This document shows positions 24,672 through 33,436 of a DNA stretch of 35,586 nucleotides, piece by piece (the first letter of the stretch is position 1; each line of letters starts with the position of its first letter). The notes below the pieces were generated by a model. It did no database searches, was not told the origin of the DNA, and saw only the letters and a program-made list of their open reading frames with translations. Origin of the DNA: an uncultured Pelagibacteraceae bacterium (lineage in GTDB: Bacteria > Pseudomonadota > Alphaproteobacteria > Pelagibacterales > Pelagibacteraceae); contig CACHOW010000010.1 in the NCBI GenBank assembly GCA_902581695.1, positions 1 through 35,586 of the forward strand, given 5' to 3'. Position numbers and translations under genes: made by a program.

Positions 24672-25283
24672 TTGTTAGAACATTCACTCATATTACTTCA
24701 GATTATTTTCATAGACATAATCTTAGCAGCTGATAATGCAATAATTATTGGTCTAATCGCTGCAAATTTTGCTCCAAAAAATAGAAAACAGATTATATTA
24801 TGGGGTGTTGCTGGAGCTTTAATATTTAAAATTATTTTTGCTGTATTTGCTACGTACTTATTCGAGTTTTATTTTATCAAAATCTTGGGCGGTTTACTTT
24901 TAATTTGGATTGTAAACGATTTAAGAAAAGATCTTTTTGAAATTAAAAAAGTTAAGTCGCCAACTAAAAGGTCTAAAGAACCCTCATATATTCAAAGTGT
25001 ATATAAAGTTTTGTTCGCTGATATCACAATTAGTTTTGATAATGTTATAGGTGTTGTTGGAGCTGCTAAAGGAAATTTTGGTTTTATGATTTTTGGACTA
25101 GTGTTATCTGTAATTCTAACAGGTGCAATGGCAACATACTTAGCTAATTACATTCAAAAACATTTGTGGATTGCATATGTCGGTTTAGGCTTTATTTTAT
25201 TAGTTGCAATCCAATTAGTAATTGGTGGTTTAGTTGACCTTGAAATTCTATCAATTAATGAAGAATTTAAAAAATACTTCTAA
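24672..25283 (+). CDS. TerC/YjbE-family integral membrane protein
   Basis: A 203-aa protein with about six to seven membrane segments of the TerC family, related to metal (manganese) exporters and tellurium resistance proteins. The two Asp-containing intramembrane motifs are present: IIFIDIILAADNAIIIGLI (about 11-29) and ADITISFDNVIGVVGAA in the second half. The start is TTG 24672: an in-frame stop lies at 24654-24656, no ATG falls in between, and the N-terminus matches the family. No Shine-Dalgarno is seen. Its stop overlaps the panB stop. A role in metal efflux or metal loading of exported proteins is inferred from family. Confidence 0.87.
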   Translation: MLEHSLILLQIIFIDIILAADNAIIIGLIAANFAPKNRKQIILWGVAGALIFKIIFAVFATYLFEFYFIKILGGLLLIWIVNDLRKDLFEIKKVKSPTKRSKEPSYIQSVYKVLFADITISFDNVIGVVGAAKGNFGFMIFGLVLSVILTGAMATYLANYIQKHLWIAYVGLGFILLVAIQLVIGGLVDLEILSINEEFKKYF

Positions 25284-26056
25284 TAAGAGTATTTTTTTGA
25301 AGGGTATTTTTTAGATCTTACTTCCGTAGAGAATTTTTTTATTCCTAAATTGATATATTTTTTTGTACTAACAAATTTTTTAACAAATCTTATTTTTGTA
25401 TTATTTAAACCTATTAAATCATCAGTTACAAGTACTTGACCATCACAATGAACTGAAGATCCAATACCTATAGTTGGAATTTTTAGTGATTGAGTAATTT
25501 TTTTTGCGGTAGGTGTTTTTATACATTCTAAAACTATGGCAAAGACTCCACTGTTTTGAAGTAAAAGAGCATCATTTATAAGTTCTTTGGTTTCCTTAAA
25601 TGATTTTCCTTTAGATTTAAATTTTCCTTTGGCTGTTTGAGGAAGAAGGCCCAAATGACCCATAACTGGAATTTTATTTTTAATTAAATATTTTATTTGG
25701 TTAATAATTTTTTTTCCACCTTCTAATTTAACTGCATCACACTTTGTTTCTTTAAGGATTTTTTTTGCATTTTTAAAAGCTGAATTATTAGAACTATATG
25801 TATCGTAAGGCATATCAACTACCATTAAACTTTTTTTAACACCTAGCCGTACACTTCTTGAATGATCAATCATGTTCGTTAAAGAAACTTTTTTTGTAGA
25901 ATTATAATTATATAAAACTGATCCTAAGGAATCTCCAACTAAAGTAATATCCGCATATTTGTCAACTTCCTCTGCAAAATTTTTTGAATAGGCTGTTAAA
26001 CATACTATTTTTGATTTATTTTTTTTTTTAAGAATCTTTTTTATCTTAATATTCAT
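25280..26056 (-). CDS. panB: 3-methyl-2-oxobutanoate hydroxymethyltransferase
   Basis: A 258-aa enzyme adding the hydroxymethyl group of methylene-THF to ketoisovalerate, giving ketopantoate for pantothenate and CoA. Motifs are VCLTAYS (18-24), LVGDSLGSVLY (39-49, metal-binding Asp), MPVMGHLGLLPQ-like (131-141) and VLECI with the catalytic Glu. The C-terminal tail is very Lys-rich. panC is not in the window. It is the last gene of the psd-to-panB run, 8 bp after guaA. It consumes the same C1 unit that glycine cleavage produces. Confidence 0.94.
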   Translation of the reverse strand: MNIKIKKILKKKNKSKIVCLTAYSKNFAEEVDKYADITLVGDSLGSVLYNYNSTKKVSLTNMIDHSRSVRLGVKKSLMVVDMPYDTYSSNNSAFKNAKKILKETKCDAVKLEGGKKIINQIKYLIKNKIPVMGHLGLLPQTAKGKFKSKGKSFKETKELINDALLLQNSGVFAIVLECIKTPTAKKITQSLKIPTIGIGSSVHCDGQVLVTDDLIGLNNTKIRFVKKFVSTKKYINLGIKKFSTEVRSKKYPSKKYSY

Positions 26057-26064
26057 TTCATTAT

Positions 26065-27627
26065 CTACTCTAATTCAATTGTGCTCGGTGGTTTCGAGGT
26101 TATGTCGTAAACTACTCTATTTATCCCTCTAATACTATTTACAATTTTATTAGATATCATTTGAGTAAATGATTTTTTAAACTCATAAAAATCTGCAGTC
26201 ATACCGTCCTCTGATGTGATTGCTCTAAGCAAACATAAATATTCATAAGTTCTATTGTCACCCATTACACCTACTGTTTTTACTGGAAGAAGAGCTGCAT
26301 AAGCTTGCCAAATTTTATCATAAAGGCCATTTTCTCTTAAAGCTTTTATAAAATAATAATCTGCTTCTTTAAGTATACTAATCTTTTGTTTTGTAATTAT
26401 TCCTGGCATTCTGATTGCTAGACCAGGACCAGGAAAGGGATGTCTTGAAATAATTTCTTTACTAAGATTAAGTTCTAATCCTAGTTTTCTTACTTCATCT
26501 TTAAATAAGAACTTTAAAGGTTCAACCAATTTAAGTTTCATTCTTTTGGGCAAACCGCCAACATTATGATGTGATTTGATTTTTGAAGTTTGGCTACCAG
26601 TAACTGATTTGCTTTCAATTAAATCTGGATAAAGTGTTCCTTGGGCTAAAAATTTAACATCTTTAATTTTACGAGCATAGCGTTCAAAAATTTTAATAAA
26701 TAAATTACCTATTATTTTTCTTTTCTTTTCTGGGTCAGAAACATTAGATAGTTTTTTAATAAATTCTTTTTCTGCATTAACATAAATTAAATTAATCTTT
26801 AATTTTTTTTTAAATGTTTGTACAACTTGTTTTTCTTCATTTTTTCTAAGCATTCCAGTATTTACAAAGATACAAAATAGTTTTTTTCCAATAGCTTTAT
26901 TTAACAATTGAGCAACAACACTGCTATCTACACCTCCAGATAAAGCACAAATAACTTTATCTTTACCAACTTGATTTCTTAAATCTTTTATTAATTTCAT
27001 TCTTTGGTCTTTTGAAGACCAGTTTTTTTTAATTTTGCATATTAGAAAAATGAAATTACTAATTAGTTTTTTTCCATTTTCAGTGTGGGTTACCTCTGGA
27101 TGAAATTGAACCCCATAAAAATTTCTTTTTTTATTTTCAACAATTGCAAACTTTGAATTATTGCTCGATGCAATTACACTGAAATTTTTAGGCATTTTTG
27201 AAACTTGGTCAGCGTGACTCATCCAAACCTTACTATTTTTTCTACTTTTAAAAAAATTTTTTGTTAAGAGGCTATCTTTTTTTTCACGTATATTTGCTAA
27301 GCCAAACTCTCTATGTTTTGATTGTTTTACTCTCCCACCATTCAACTTTGATAATATCTGATGCCCAAAACATATCCCTAAAACTGGAATTCCTTTTTCG
27401 ATAATCTTTTTATCAAATGAATATTTTTTAATTTCATAAACATTTAAAGGGCCACCTGATAAAATTATTCCTTTGGTATATTTAGTAATGTTTGTACTTT
27501 TAATTTTTTTGTGACTTACTATTTCAGAGAAAACCCCAAGCTCTCTTATTCTTCTCGCTATTAATTGAGTAAACTGGGATCCAAAATCTACGATTAAGAT
27601 TTTGTTTAACTCTTTATCAAGACTCAT
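26065..27627 (-). CDS. guaA: GMP synthase (glutamine-hydrolysing)
   Basis: A 520-aa two-domain enzyme turning XMP into GMP. The class I amidotransferase domain has [11 protein letters not shown] with Cys86, then [13 protein letters not shown]. The ATP-pyrophosphatase domain has [13 protein letters not shown], and the C-terminus ends in the dimerisation domain with [12 protein letters not shown] use ATG 27627; a TTG at 27648 would add seven residues and more overlap with the upstream gene. Even so it overlaps that TPR gene by 11 bp. Together with guaB (two genes upstream) it completes IMP to GMP. Confidence 0.97.
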   Translation of the reverse strand: MSLDKELNKILIVDFGSQFTQLIARRIRELGVFSEIVSHKKIKSTNITKYTKGIILSGGPLNVYEIKKYSFDKKIIEKGIPVLGICFGHQILSKLNGGRVKQSKHREFGLANIREKKDSLLTKNFFKSRKNSKVWMSHADQVSKMPKNFSVIASSNNSKFAIVENKKRNFYGVQFHPEVTHTENGKKLISNFIFLICKIKKNWSSKDQRMKLIKDLRNQVGKDKVICALSGGVDSSVVAQLLNKAIGKKLFCIFVNTGMLRKNEEKQVVQTFKKKLKINLIYVNAEKEFIKKLSNVSDPEKKRKIIGNLFIKIFERYARKIKDVKFLAQGTLYPDLIESKSVTGSQTSKIKSHHNVGGLPKRMKLKLVEPLKFLFKDEVRKLGLELNLSKEIISRHPFPGPGLAIRMPGIITKQKISILKEADYYFIKALRENGLYDKIWQAYAALLPVKTVGVMGDNRTYEYLCLLRAITSEDGMTADFYEFKKSFTQMISNKIVNSIRGINRVVYDITSKPPSTIELE

Positions 27628-28057
27628 TTTTTGGCTCAAGGTTTGCAAGAGTCTTTAGAATATTCTTATTTTCTTCACATAATTTATTACAAACTTTAGT
27701 AAAAGTATTAGATAATTTTTTTACTTTTGAATAATTTGATTTTTTTAAAGCAATTTTCATTGTCATTAAAATTGCTTCTTCGTTATCAGGTTCAATTAAT
27801 AATGTTGCTTCTAAATTTTTTTCTTCTTTTTTTTGATTTTCTTCAATATTATAAATTTTTGCTAAATATAAATAAGAATTTGAGTCTTTTGGATTAAATA
27901 CTATACTTCTTTCAAACATAAATCTTGCATCTTCATATTTTTCATCATTGTACAATTTTTTTCCTTTGTTAAAAAAACTTTCTTCACCAAAAGAGGAGTT
28001 AAAAATATTAATTAAAAAAAATAAAAATAATGTGAGTTTGTATATTTTGTTCATCAA
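27617..28057 (-). CDS. Exported TPR-like protein
   Basis: A 146-aa protein with a signal peptide (about 1-24, ending NSSFG) and two to three TPR-like helix pairs. [20 protein letters not shown] with [20 protein letters not shown] is the clearest repeat; [20 protein letters not shown] follows. Likely periplasmic, with unknown partner. It is wedged between guaB (4-bp overlap) and guaA (11-bp overlap), which suggests operon membership, not a role in GMP synthesis. Confidence 0.8.
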   Translation of the reverse strand: MMNKIYKLTLFLFFLINIFNSSFGEESFFNKGKKLYNDEKYEDARFMFERSIVFNPKDSNSYLYLAKIYNIEENQKKEEKNLEATLLIEPDNEEAILMTMKIALKKSNYSKVKKLSNTFTKVCNKLCEENKNILKTLANLEPKNES

Positions 28058-29136
28058 TATTTATTATCACTCTTAATTATATCTACATTATGTACCATAC
28101 TCTCATAAAAACCGGCTTTTGTAATCTTCACGAATTGTGGTTTATTTCTTAAATATTTTATTTGTTTAGAGCCAAGATACCCCATTGATGATCTCAAGCC
28201 TCCAATTAATTTAAAGATTATATTATCAACTTTACCTTTATATTTTGCAAAACCTTCAACGCCTTCGGGAACATACTTTGATTTGTCTTTTTGTTTAGAT
28301 TGAAAATATCTATCTGCAGAACCTTTGTTCATAGCACCAACAGAACCCATTCCTCTAAAGCTTTTAAAAAGTTTGCCATTTTTCGTTATTAATTTTCCAG
28401 GTGTTTCATCTGTTCCTGCAAATAAAGAGCCAATCATTACTGCATCTGCTCCAGCAGCAAATGCCTTTGCTAGATCACCAGAGTATTTTATACCCCCATC
28501 TGAAATAATTTTTACATTTTTATTTTTAATTCCATTTCTAACATTTAAAATCGCAGAGAGTTGCGGTACACCTATGCCTGCTACCAATCTTGTTGTACAG
28601 ATTGAACCTGGACCTATTCCAACTTTGATAATATCTACACCTAAATTAAGTAGAAACTTTGCTGCCTCAGTTGTGGCAATGTTTCCAGCACACAAAGAAG
28701 TTTTTTTATCTTTTTTTTTCTTTATAAATTTTATTATTTCTGCAACTTTTTTAGTATGACCATGTGCTGTGTCCACAACTATCATGTCTATCTTTTCTTT
28801 TAAAATAGCTTCAGCCCTTTTAAATTCATTTAAACCAGCACCTACAGCAGCACCGACTACTAATCTTTGTTTTTTAACTTTTCTAATTTCTAATACCTGC
28901 TTCTTAATATCAAGATTTCTATGAATAACACCTAGTCCTCCAGCCTTTGCTAAAGCAATAGCCATTCTACTTTCTGTAACAGTATCCATTGCAGAGGAAA
29001 GTAATGGAATCTTTAGTTTTAAAGACTCAGTTAATTTAATACTCGTATCTACACCTGAAGGTAATATTTCAGAGTATTTTGGTACGAGTGTTACATCATC
29101 AAAGGTAAGTGCTTCTTTTATAGGAACCATAATCAT
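28054..29136 (-). CDS. guaB: IMP dehydrogenase lacking CBS domains
   Basis: A 360-aa NAD-dependent enzyme oxidising IMP to XMP, the committed step to GMP. Catalytic Cys180 lies in GPGSICTTR; DTAHGHT (122-128) and ISDGGIKYSGDLAKAFAAGA match the barrel. The family is normally about 490 aa, with two CBS (Bateman) domains between the equivalents of residues 85 and 95. Here VRKVK-type sequence (IRKVKKQRLVVGAAVG) runs straight into the second barrel half, so the regulatory module is absent. A second ATG at 29130 (MVPIKEAL) is an alternative start. GMP reductase is related, but the EGVEG flap (YVPEGVEG) supports IMPDH. Confidence 0.93.
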   Translation of the reverse strand: MIMVPIKEALTFDDVTLVPKYSEILPSGVDTSIKLTESLKLKIPLLSSAMDTVTESRMAIALAKAGGLGVIHRNLDIKKQVLEIRKVKKQRLVVGAAVGAGLNEFKRAEAILKEKIDMIVVDTAHGHTKKVAEIIKFIKKKKDKKTSLCAGNIATTEAAKFLLNLGVDIIKVGIGPGSICTTRLVAGIGVPQLSAILNVRNGIKNKNVKIISDGGIKYSGDLAKAFAAGADAVMIGSLFAGTDETPGKLITKNGKLFKSFRGMGSVGAMNKGSADRYFQSKQKDKSKYVPEGVEGFAKYKGKVDNIIFKLIGGLRSSMGYLGSKQIKYLRNKPQFVKITKAGFYESMVHNVDIIKSDNKY

Positions 29137-29167
29137 TTATATATGATTCCTTTTAAATTTAAAGGGG

Positions 29168-29779
29168 CTATCTTAAATTTTTACAAATTATAAAACTTTC
29201 TTTTGAATCTTTTCGACTTGATTTTGGTTTAAATACCTTAACTTCTTTAAAATTTTTTTTTCCAAGTGCGACAATTTCATTAAATGTACTTCCCATAAAT
29301 ATTTTTGAAATAAAAAAACCTTTCTTTAGAATCACTTCTTTTGAAAAAACCATAGCTTCTTTACATAATTCCCCAGTTTGTATTGAGTCTATATTCTTAA
29401 TTCCAGTAGTATTAACTGCCATATCTGACATAACTACATCTGGACCCTTGTCCAAATAACTTTTAATATGATTTTTAATTTCACTATTAGTAAAATCTCC
29501 TTTGATTTGAATGGTATTTTTAATTTTATCCATATCTTTTAAATCGATAGAAATGATTTTTCCACTTTTTACAACTTTTGAGGCATATTGGCTCCAACTT
29601 CCAGGTGCTGCACCAATATCAATTACAGTCATGCCGCCTTTAAAAATTTTAAACTTCTCGTCAATTTCAATTAATTTATATGCTGATCTTGCTCTATATC
29701 CATCCACTTTAGATTGACGCACATAGGTATCTCTTCTCTGTTTATTGACCCAATTTTTTGAAATTTTATTTTTTTTCAA
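29168..29779 (-). CDS. rlmE: 23S rRNA (uridine-2'-O)-methyltransferase
   Basis: A 203-aa SAM-dependent enzyme (FtsJ/RrmJ) methylating U2552 of 23S rRNA during late 50S assembly. The K-D-K-E catalytic tetrad is intact: Lys35 (RSAYKL), Asp119 (MSDMA), Lys159 (FISKIF) and Glu194 (SKESFI), spaced as in E. coli (38/124/164/199). The SAM motif is VIDIGAAPGSW (52-62). The gene starts directly after the glycosyltransferase stop with no gap, and guaB follows after 31 bp. Confidence 0.96.
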   Translation of the reverse strand: MKKNKISKNWVNKQRRDTYVRQSKVDGYRARSAYKLIEIDEKFKIFKGGMTVIDIGAAPGSWSQYASKVVKSGKIISIDLKDMDKIKNTIQIKGDFTNSEIKNHIKSYLDKGPDVVMSDMAVNTTGIKNIDSIQTGELCKEAMVFSKEVILKKGFFISKIFMGSTFNEIVALGKKNFKEVKVFKPKSSRKDSKESFIICKNLR

Positions 29780-30691
29780 TTAATTAATAAATCTTAGACT
29801 TTTTAAAATTTTTTTATTATCTAAATTGTCAATTTCTATTTTAATTTTTTTATCTATTCTCATATCTTTGCCATCTTTCCAAATTCCAGCTGCAAGATGA
29901 ATTATACCAATTTTATGATTTGGTAGATAAGGTTCAACAAAAGTTTGATTTTTCTCATCATACTTTGGAAGTAGGTTACTTGTAATCCAATTACAGTTTA
30001 GAGGCAGAAATTCTGTTTTTAAATCATCTATATAAACTGACATGTTAATAGCTAAACCTTCTGAACCAAAAATATTTCCTGCATTTAAAGTTTGTTTTAG
30101 ATTTTTTTGCCATATATCCCATCCTCTAGAATTTTTCTCTAATGAAAAAACGCCAATATTTATGTGTGGAGCAAAAGCTAATTTTCTTGCTTTGTCATAA
30201 CCAATTTTTGACTTTACTGCATGCTTAAAATTCTGAGATTTAATAATCGCTAATTTGCCAAATAACCAGTTAACTTTTGAGGTAATTTTATATCCTGGTC
30301 CTATTGTTTGAGTTATTCCTAATTTTCCATCATCACAAGCTTCAAAATATAATTCAACACTTTTCCAATCATTAACCCATGCATCACAATCTATCCAAAG
30401 ATATTTATCAAAATTTGGAAAATATTTTGGTAAAAATGCTCTAGAGACTTGGCTTTTAAGCCATTCTTTTCCTTTAACTTTATAGCCTGGAACCTGGATA
30501 TCCCAATCTGCAGACTTTATTTCATCTACTTTATTAAATAATTTTTTTTTTTGCTCAGAGGTTAATCCAGCATCTAAAATACAAATTGCAACTTTCTCAC
30601 TTTCACTAAATCTTTTGATAGAGTCTACTAATTCTTCTAGTAAAGGAAAATAATTAGCGTCTGCTAAAGAAACAATTACGTTTTTTTTCAT
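29780..30691 (-). CDS. GT8-like glycosyltransferase
   Basis: A 303-aa GT-A-fold protein without signal peptide or membrane helix. The metal/nucleotide-sugar motif DCD occurs in KYLWIDCDAWVNDW (about 97-110), preceded by VSLADANYFPLLEELVDSI at the N-terminus. HINIGVFSLEKNSRGWDIW and IIHLAAGIWKDG in the second half resemble the acceptor and His-containing C-terminal motifs of GT8 (glycogenin/LgtC-like) enzymes. Donor and acceptor are unknown. It lies between pssA and rlmE with no spacing, which hints at cell-envelope glycan or glycolipid synthesis. Confidence 0.7.
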   Translation of the reverse strand: MKKNVIVSLADANYFPLLEELVDSIKRFSESEKVAICILDAGLTSEQKKKLFNKVDEIKSADWDIQVPGYKVKGKEWLKSQVSRAFLPKYFPNFDKYLWIDCDAWVNDWKSVELYFEACDDGKLGITQTIGPGYKITSKVNWLFGKLAIIKSQNFKHAVKSKIGYDKARKLAFAPHINIGVFSLEKNSRGWDIWQKNLKQTLNAGNIFGSEGLAINMSVYIDDLKTEFLPLNCNWITSNLLPKYDEKNQTFVEPYLPNHKIGIIHLAAGIWKDGKDMRIDKKIKIEIDNLDNKKILKSLRFIN

Positions 30692-31495
30692 TTAAAGTAT
30701 GTCTTCAAGACCATCATCTTTATCAGAAGTGATATTTTTTTCTTTTCTAATTTTTTGATAATGGAAATAACTTATTGGAATTAGACAAATGTAAATTAAA
30801 GAACTAATGGCTAGGATTTTAAACGTATAAACAAGTAAAGCACCAAAAAACAAAACTATTCCAAATAATAAAAATTTTGTCATTGATCTTGGAATAATTA
30901 TTCTCTTAAACGAATATGTCGGAATAGTGCTTATTAATAACACTGAAACAATAATAAAGAATATTGGCACTAATAGATCATAATTAATTTTTAAAAATAA
31001 CTCACCATATCCACTAAAGCTAAAAACTAATGGCATTAAAACAATTATACCTCCTGCTGGTGAGGGCATTCCTTCAAAAAAATTATCCTTCCAAGATGTT
31101 TCTTCCTCTGAGTTTACGTTAAATCTTGCAAGTCTTAAAGCTACACAAACTACATAGGTTAAACAAACAAACCATCCGAATTTATCTAAATATTGTAAGT
31201 TCCAATAATACATTATAAGTGCAGGCGCAACTCCAAAGCTTACAACGTCTCCTAAAGAGTCTAGTTCTTTTCCCATCTTAGATGTTCCTTTAATCAATCT
31301 AGCTATTCGACCATCTAAAGCATCCATTAAACCTGCAAATAATATTGCTATAATAGCTATTGCAAATTTTCCATCTATAGCAAATTTTATTGAAGTTAAA
31401 CCTATACAAATACCAATTAAAGTAATTGCGTTTGGTAAAATTATTCTGGCTTTTTTATCAGAGACAATTTTAAAATTCTTTTTTGGTTGTTCCAT
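30692..31495 (-). CDS. pssA: CDP-diacylglycerol-serine O-phosphatidyltransferase
   Basis: A 267-aa inner-membrane enzyme making phosphatidylserine. The CDP-alcohol phosphotransferase motif is perfect: Asp58, Asp61-Gly62, Ala65-Arg66, Gly75, Asp79 and Asp83 (DX2DGX2ARX8GX3DX3D). About six to eight helices follow. The length and hydrophobic layout fit the type II (Bacillus-like) PssA. It starts 1 bp after psd, giving the complete serine-branch route to phosphatidylethanolamine. Confidence 0.96.
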   Translation of the reverse strand: MEQPKKNFKIVSDKKARIILPNAITLIGICIGLTSIKFAIDGKFAIAIIAILFAGLMDALDGRIARLIKGTSKMGKELDSLGDVVSFGVAPALIMYYWNLQYLDKFGWFVCLTYVVCVALRLARFNVNSEEETSWKDNFFEGMPSPAGGIIVLMPLVFSFSGYGELFLKINYDLLVPIFFIIVSVLLISTIPTYSFKRIIIPRSMTKFLLFGIVLFFGALLVYTFKILAISSLIYICLIPISYFHYQKIRKEKNITSDKDDGLEDIL

Positions 31496-31496
31496 T

Positions 31497-32144
31497 TTAT
31501 TTTTTTGCTAACAGTGTTTCTCCTGAAATAGCTTTTTGACCAACTTTAACTAATGGCTCATAATTTTCATAATAAACATCCGCTCGGCTTCCAAACCTTA
31601 TCATTCCTACTCTATCACCTTGACTTAGTTCTTGTTCTTTACTAGTTTCACAAACAATTCTTCGAGCTACCAAACCAGCAATCTGAACTAATATTATGTC
31701 ATTTCCATGTACGTCCTTAATTTTAAAGTAATTTCTCTCATTTTCTTCACTAGCTTTGTCAAGAGATGCATTAAAAAATTTACCTGGTTTATATAAAATT
31801 TCCTCTATTTTACCCTGACACGGTGTTCGGTTTACATGGCAATCAAAAATGTTCATGAAAATACTTATTTTTTTAAATTTTTTACTTTCTAAATTAAGCT
31901 CTTTAGGTCCATCCACTTCTTCTACCTTTATAACTTCTCCATCGGCTGGACTTACTAAGAAATTATGATCATTAATAATAACCCTTTCTGGGTCTCTAAA
32001 AAAATAATAAACCCAGACAGTTAAAATTAAACCTAATAAACCTAAAAAATCACTAAAACTGTAAAATATTATAGTTATTATACCGGCTATAACTAAAAAC
32101 TTGTATCCCTCAGCGTGAATTTTTGGAAATATTTTACTAAACAT
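31497..32144 (-). CDS. psd: Phosphatidylserine decarboxylase proenzyme
   Basis: A 215-aa short-form (archaeal/alphaproteobacterial-type) PSD, producing phosphatidylethanolamine. The self-cleavage site is Gly185-Ser186 in IRFGSRADV, generating the pyruvoyl group on Ser186. Asp68 (VSPADGEV) and His103 (FDCHVNRTP) are the conserved activation residues. One or two N-terminal hydrophobic segments (about 16-49) anchor it. It heads the eight-gene run psd-pssA-GT-rlmE-guaB-TPR-guaA-panB and is divergent from icd across 77 bp. Confidence 0.96.
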   Translation of the reverse strand: MFSKIFPKIHAEGYKFLVIAGIITIIFYSFSDFLGLLGLILTVWVYYFFRDPERVIINDHNFLVSPADGEVIKVEEVDGPKELNLESKKFKKISIFMNIFDCHVNRTPCQGKIEEILYKPGKFFNASLDKASEENERNYFKIKDVHGNDIILVQIAGLVARRIVCETSKEQELSQGDRVGMIRFGSRADVYYENYEPLVKVGQKAISGETLLAKK

Positions 32145-32154
32145 ATTCTTCTAT

Positions 32155-32184
32155 TTGATAATTTTTCATTAATATGTATATAAA
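32155..32184 (+). promoter_or_regulatory. Promoter for icd
   Basis: TTGATA (32155-32160) is a good -35. TATATA (32177-32182, 16-bp spacer, preceded by TG) or TATAAA (32179-32184, 18 bp) serves as -10. Initiation would be near 32190, giving a leader of about 30 nt before the GTG start. The AT-rich context limits certainty. Confidence 0.5.
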
Positions 32185-32221
32185 ATCGCGAAATTCAATT
32201 AATAAGATAAATATAAAATAA

Positions 32222-33436
32222 GTGAGCAAAATTACCGTTAAAAACCCTGTTGTCGAGTTAGATGGGGATGAAATGACTAGAATAATCTGGGAATTCATTA
32301 AAAACAAATTAATTCTACCGTATCTGGATTTAGGAATCGAATACTACGACCTTGGCATGAAAAGTAGAGATCATACAAATGATCAAATAACAATTGACTC
32401 GGCTAATGCTATAAAAAAAATTGGGGTTGGTATAAAATGTGCAACTATAACACCTGACGAAGCAAGAGTTGAAGAATTTGATCTAAAAAAAATGTGGAGA
32501 TCCCCTAACGGGACTATAAGAAATATTATTGGAGGCACTGTTTTTAGAGAACCAATAATTTGTAAAAATATTCCTAAATTAGTTCCATCTTGGTCAGATC
32601 CTGTCGTTATAGGAAGACATGCTTTTGGAGATCAATATAGAGCTACAGATTTTAAAGTTCCTGGAAAAGGAAAAATGGAAATAAAATGGACATCCGAAGA
32701 TGGTAAAGACGAAATCAAGTATGAAGTATTTAATTTTACAGGCCCAGGGGTTGCTCTTTCTATGTATAATTTAGATAGATCAATTGAGGACTTTGCTAGA
32801 TCTTGTTTTAGTTATGGTCTAATTAAAAAATGGCCAGTTTATTTATCAACTAAAAATACTATTTTAAAAAAATATGATGGAAGATTTAAAGATATTTTTG
32901 AAGATGTTTTTAATAATGAATTTAAGAAAGAATTTGAAAAAACGAATATTACTTATGAACATAGATTAATCGATGATATGGTTGCATGTGCAATGAAATG
33001 GAGTGGTAAATATATATGGGCTTGTAAAAATTATGACGGTGATGTTCAGTCAGATACAATGGCGCAAGGATATGGATCCTTAGGACTAATGACAAGTACA
33101 CTCTTAACACCTGATGGAAAAATAATGGAGGCAGAAGCAGCTCATGGAACAGTAACTAGACACTATCGAATGCATCAGCAAGGTAAAGAGACTTCAACTA
33201 ACCCAATAGCATCGATTTTTGCTTGGACAAGAGGATTGGCGCATAGAGGTAAGCTAGATGGAAACGAAGAACTTATAAAGTTTGCTAAAACAATAGAGGA
33301 AGTTTGTATTGGTTGTGTTGAAAGTGGATCGATGACTAAAGATCTTGCAATATTAATTGGTCCTTCTAGTAAATACCTTACTACAAACCAATTTTTAGAT
33401 GTTATAGATAACAATTTAAAAAAGAAATTAAATTAA
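32222..33436 (+). CDS. icd: NADP-type isocitrate dehydrogenase
   Basis: A 404-aa TCA-cycle enzyme of the eukaryotic-like homodimeric class (the IDH1-type). Motifs are [17 protein letters not shown] at the N-terminus, [20 protein letters not shown] (about 90-109) for isocitrate, [13 protein letters not shown] and [16 protein letters not shown], with [12 protein letters not shown] near the C-terminus. Translation starts at GTG 32222: a stop codon TAA lies immediately upstream in frame, so no earlier start exists. Its last 9 bp overlap the 3' end of alaS on the other strand. Confidence 0.97.
   Translation: MSKITVKNPVVELDGDEMTRIIWEFIKNKLILPYLDLGIEYYDLGMKSRDHTNDQITIDSANAIKKIGVGIKCATITPDEARVEEFDLKKMWRSPNGTIRNIIGGTVFREPIICKNIPKLVPSWSDPVVIGRHAFGDQYRATDFKVPGKGKMEIKWTSEDGKDEIKYEVFNFTGPGVALSMYNLDRSIEDFARSCFSYGLIKKWPVYLSTKNTILKKYDGRFKDIFEDVFNNEFKKEFEKTNITYEHRLIDDMVACAMKWSGKYIWACKNYDGDVQSDTMAQGYGSLGLMTSTLLTPDGKIMEAEAAHGTVTRHYRMHQQGKETSTNPIASIFAWTRGLAHRGKLDGNEELIKFAKTIEEVCIGCVESGSMTKDLAILIGPSSKYLTTNQFLDVIDNNLKKKLN

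Noticed and set aside
28325..28759. Plus-strand open frame of 144 codons opposite guaB
   Set aside because: It is the antisense shadow of a well-conserved IMP dehydrogenase; AT-rich codon use leaves few stops in that frame.
29131..29148. 6-bp hairpin AATCAT/ATGATT over the first guaB ATG, considered as a translational switch
   Set aside because: It is short and AT-only apart from one G-C pair per arm, so expected by chance; it more simply suggests that ATG 29130 may be the real start.
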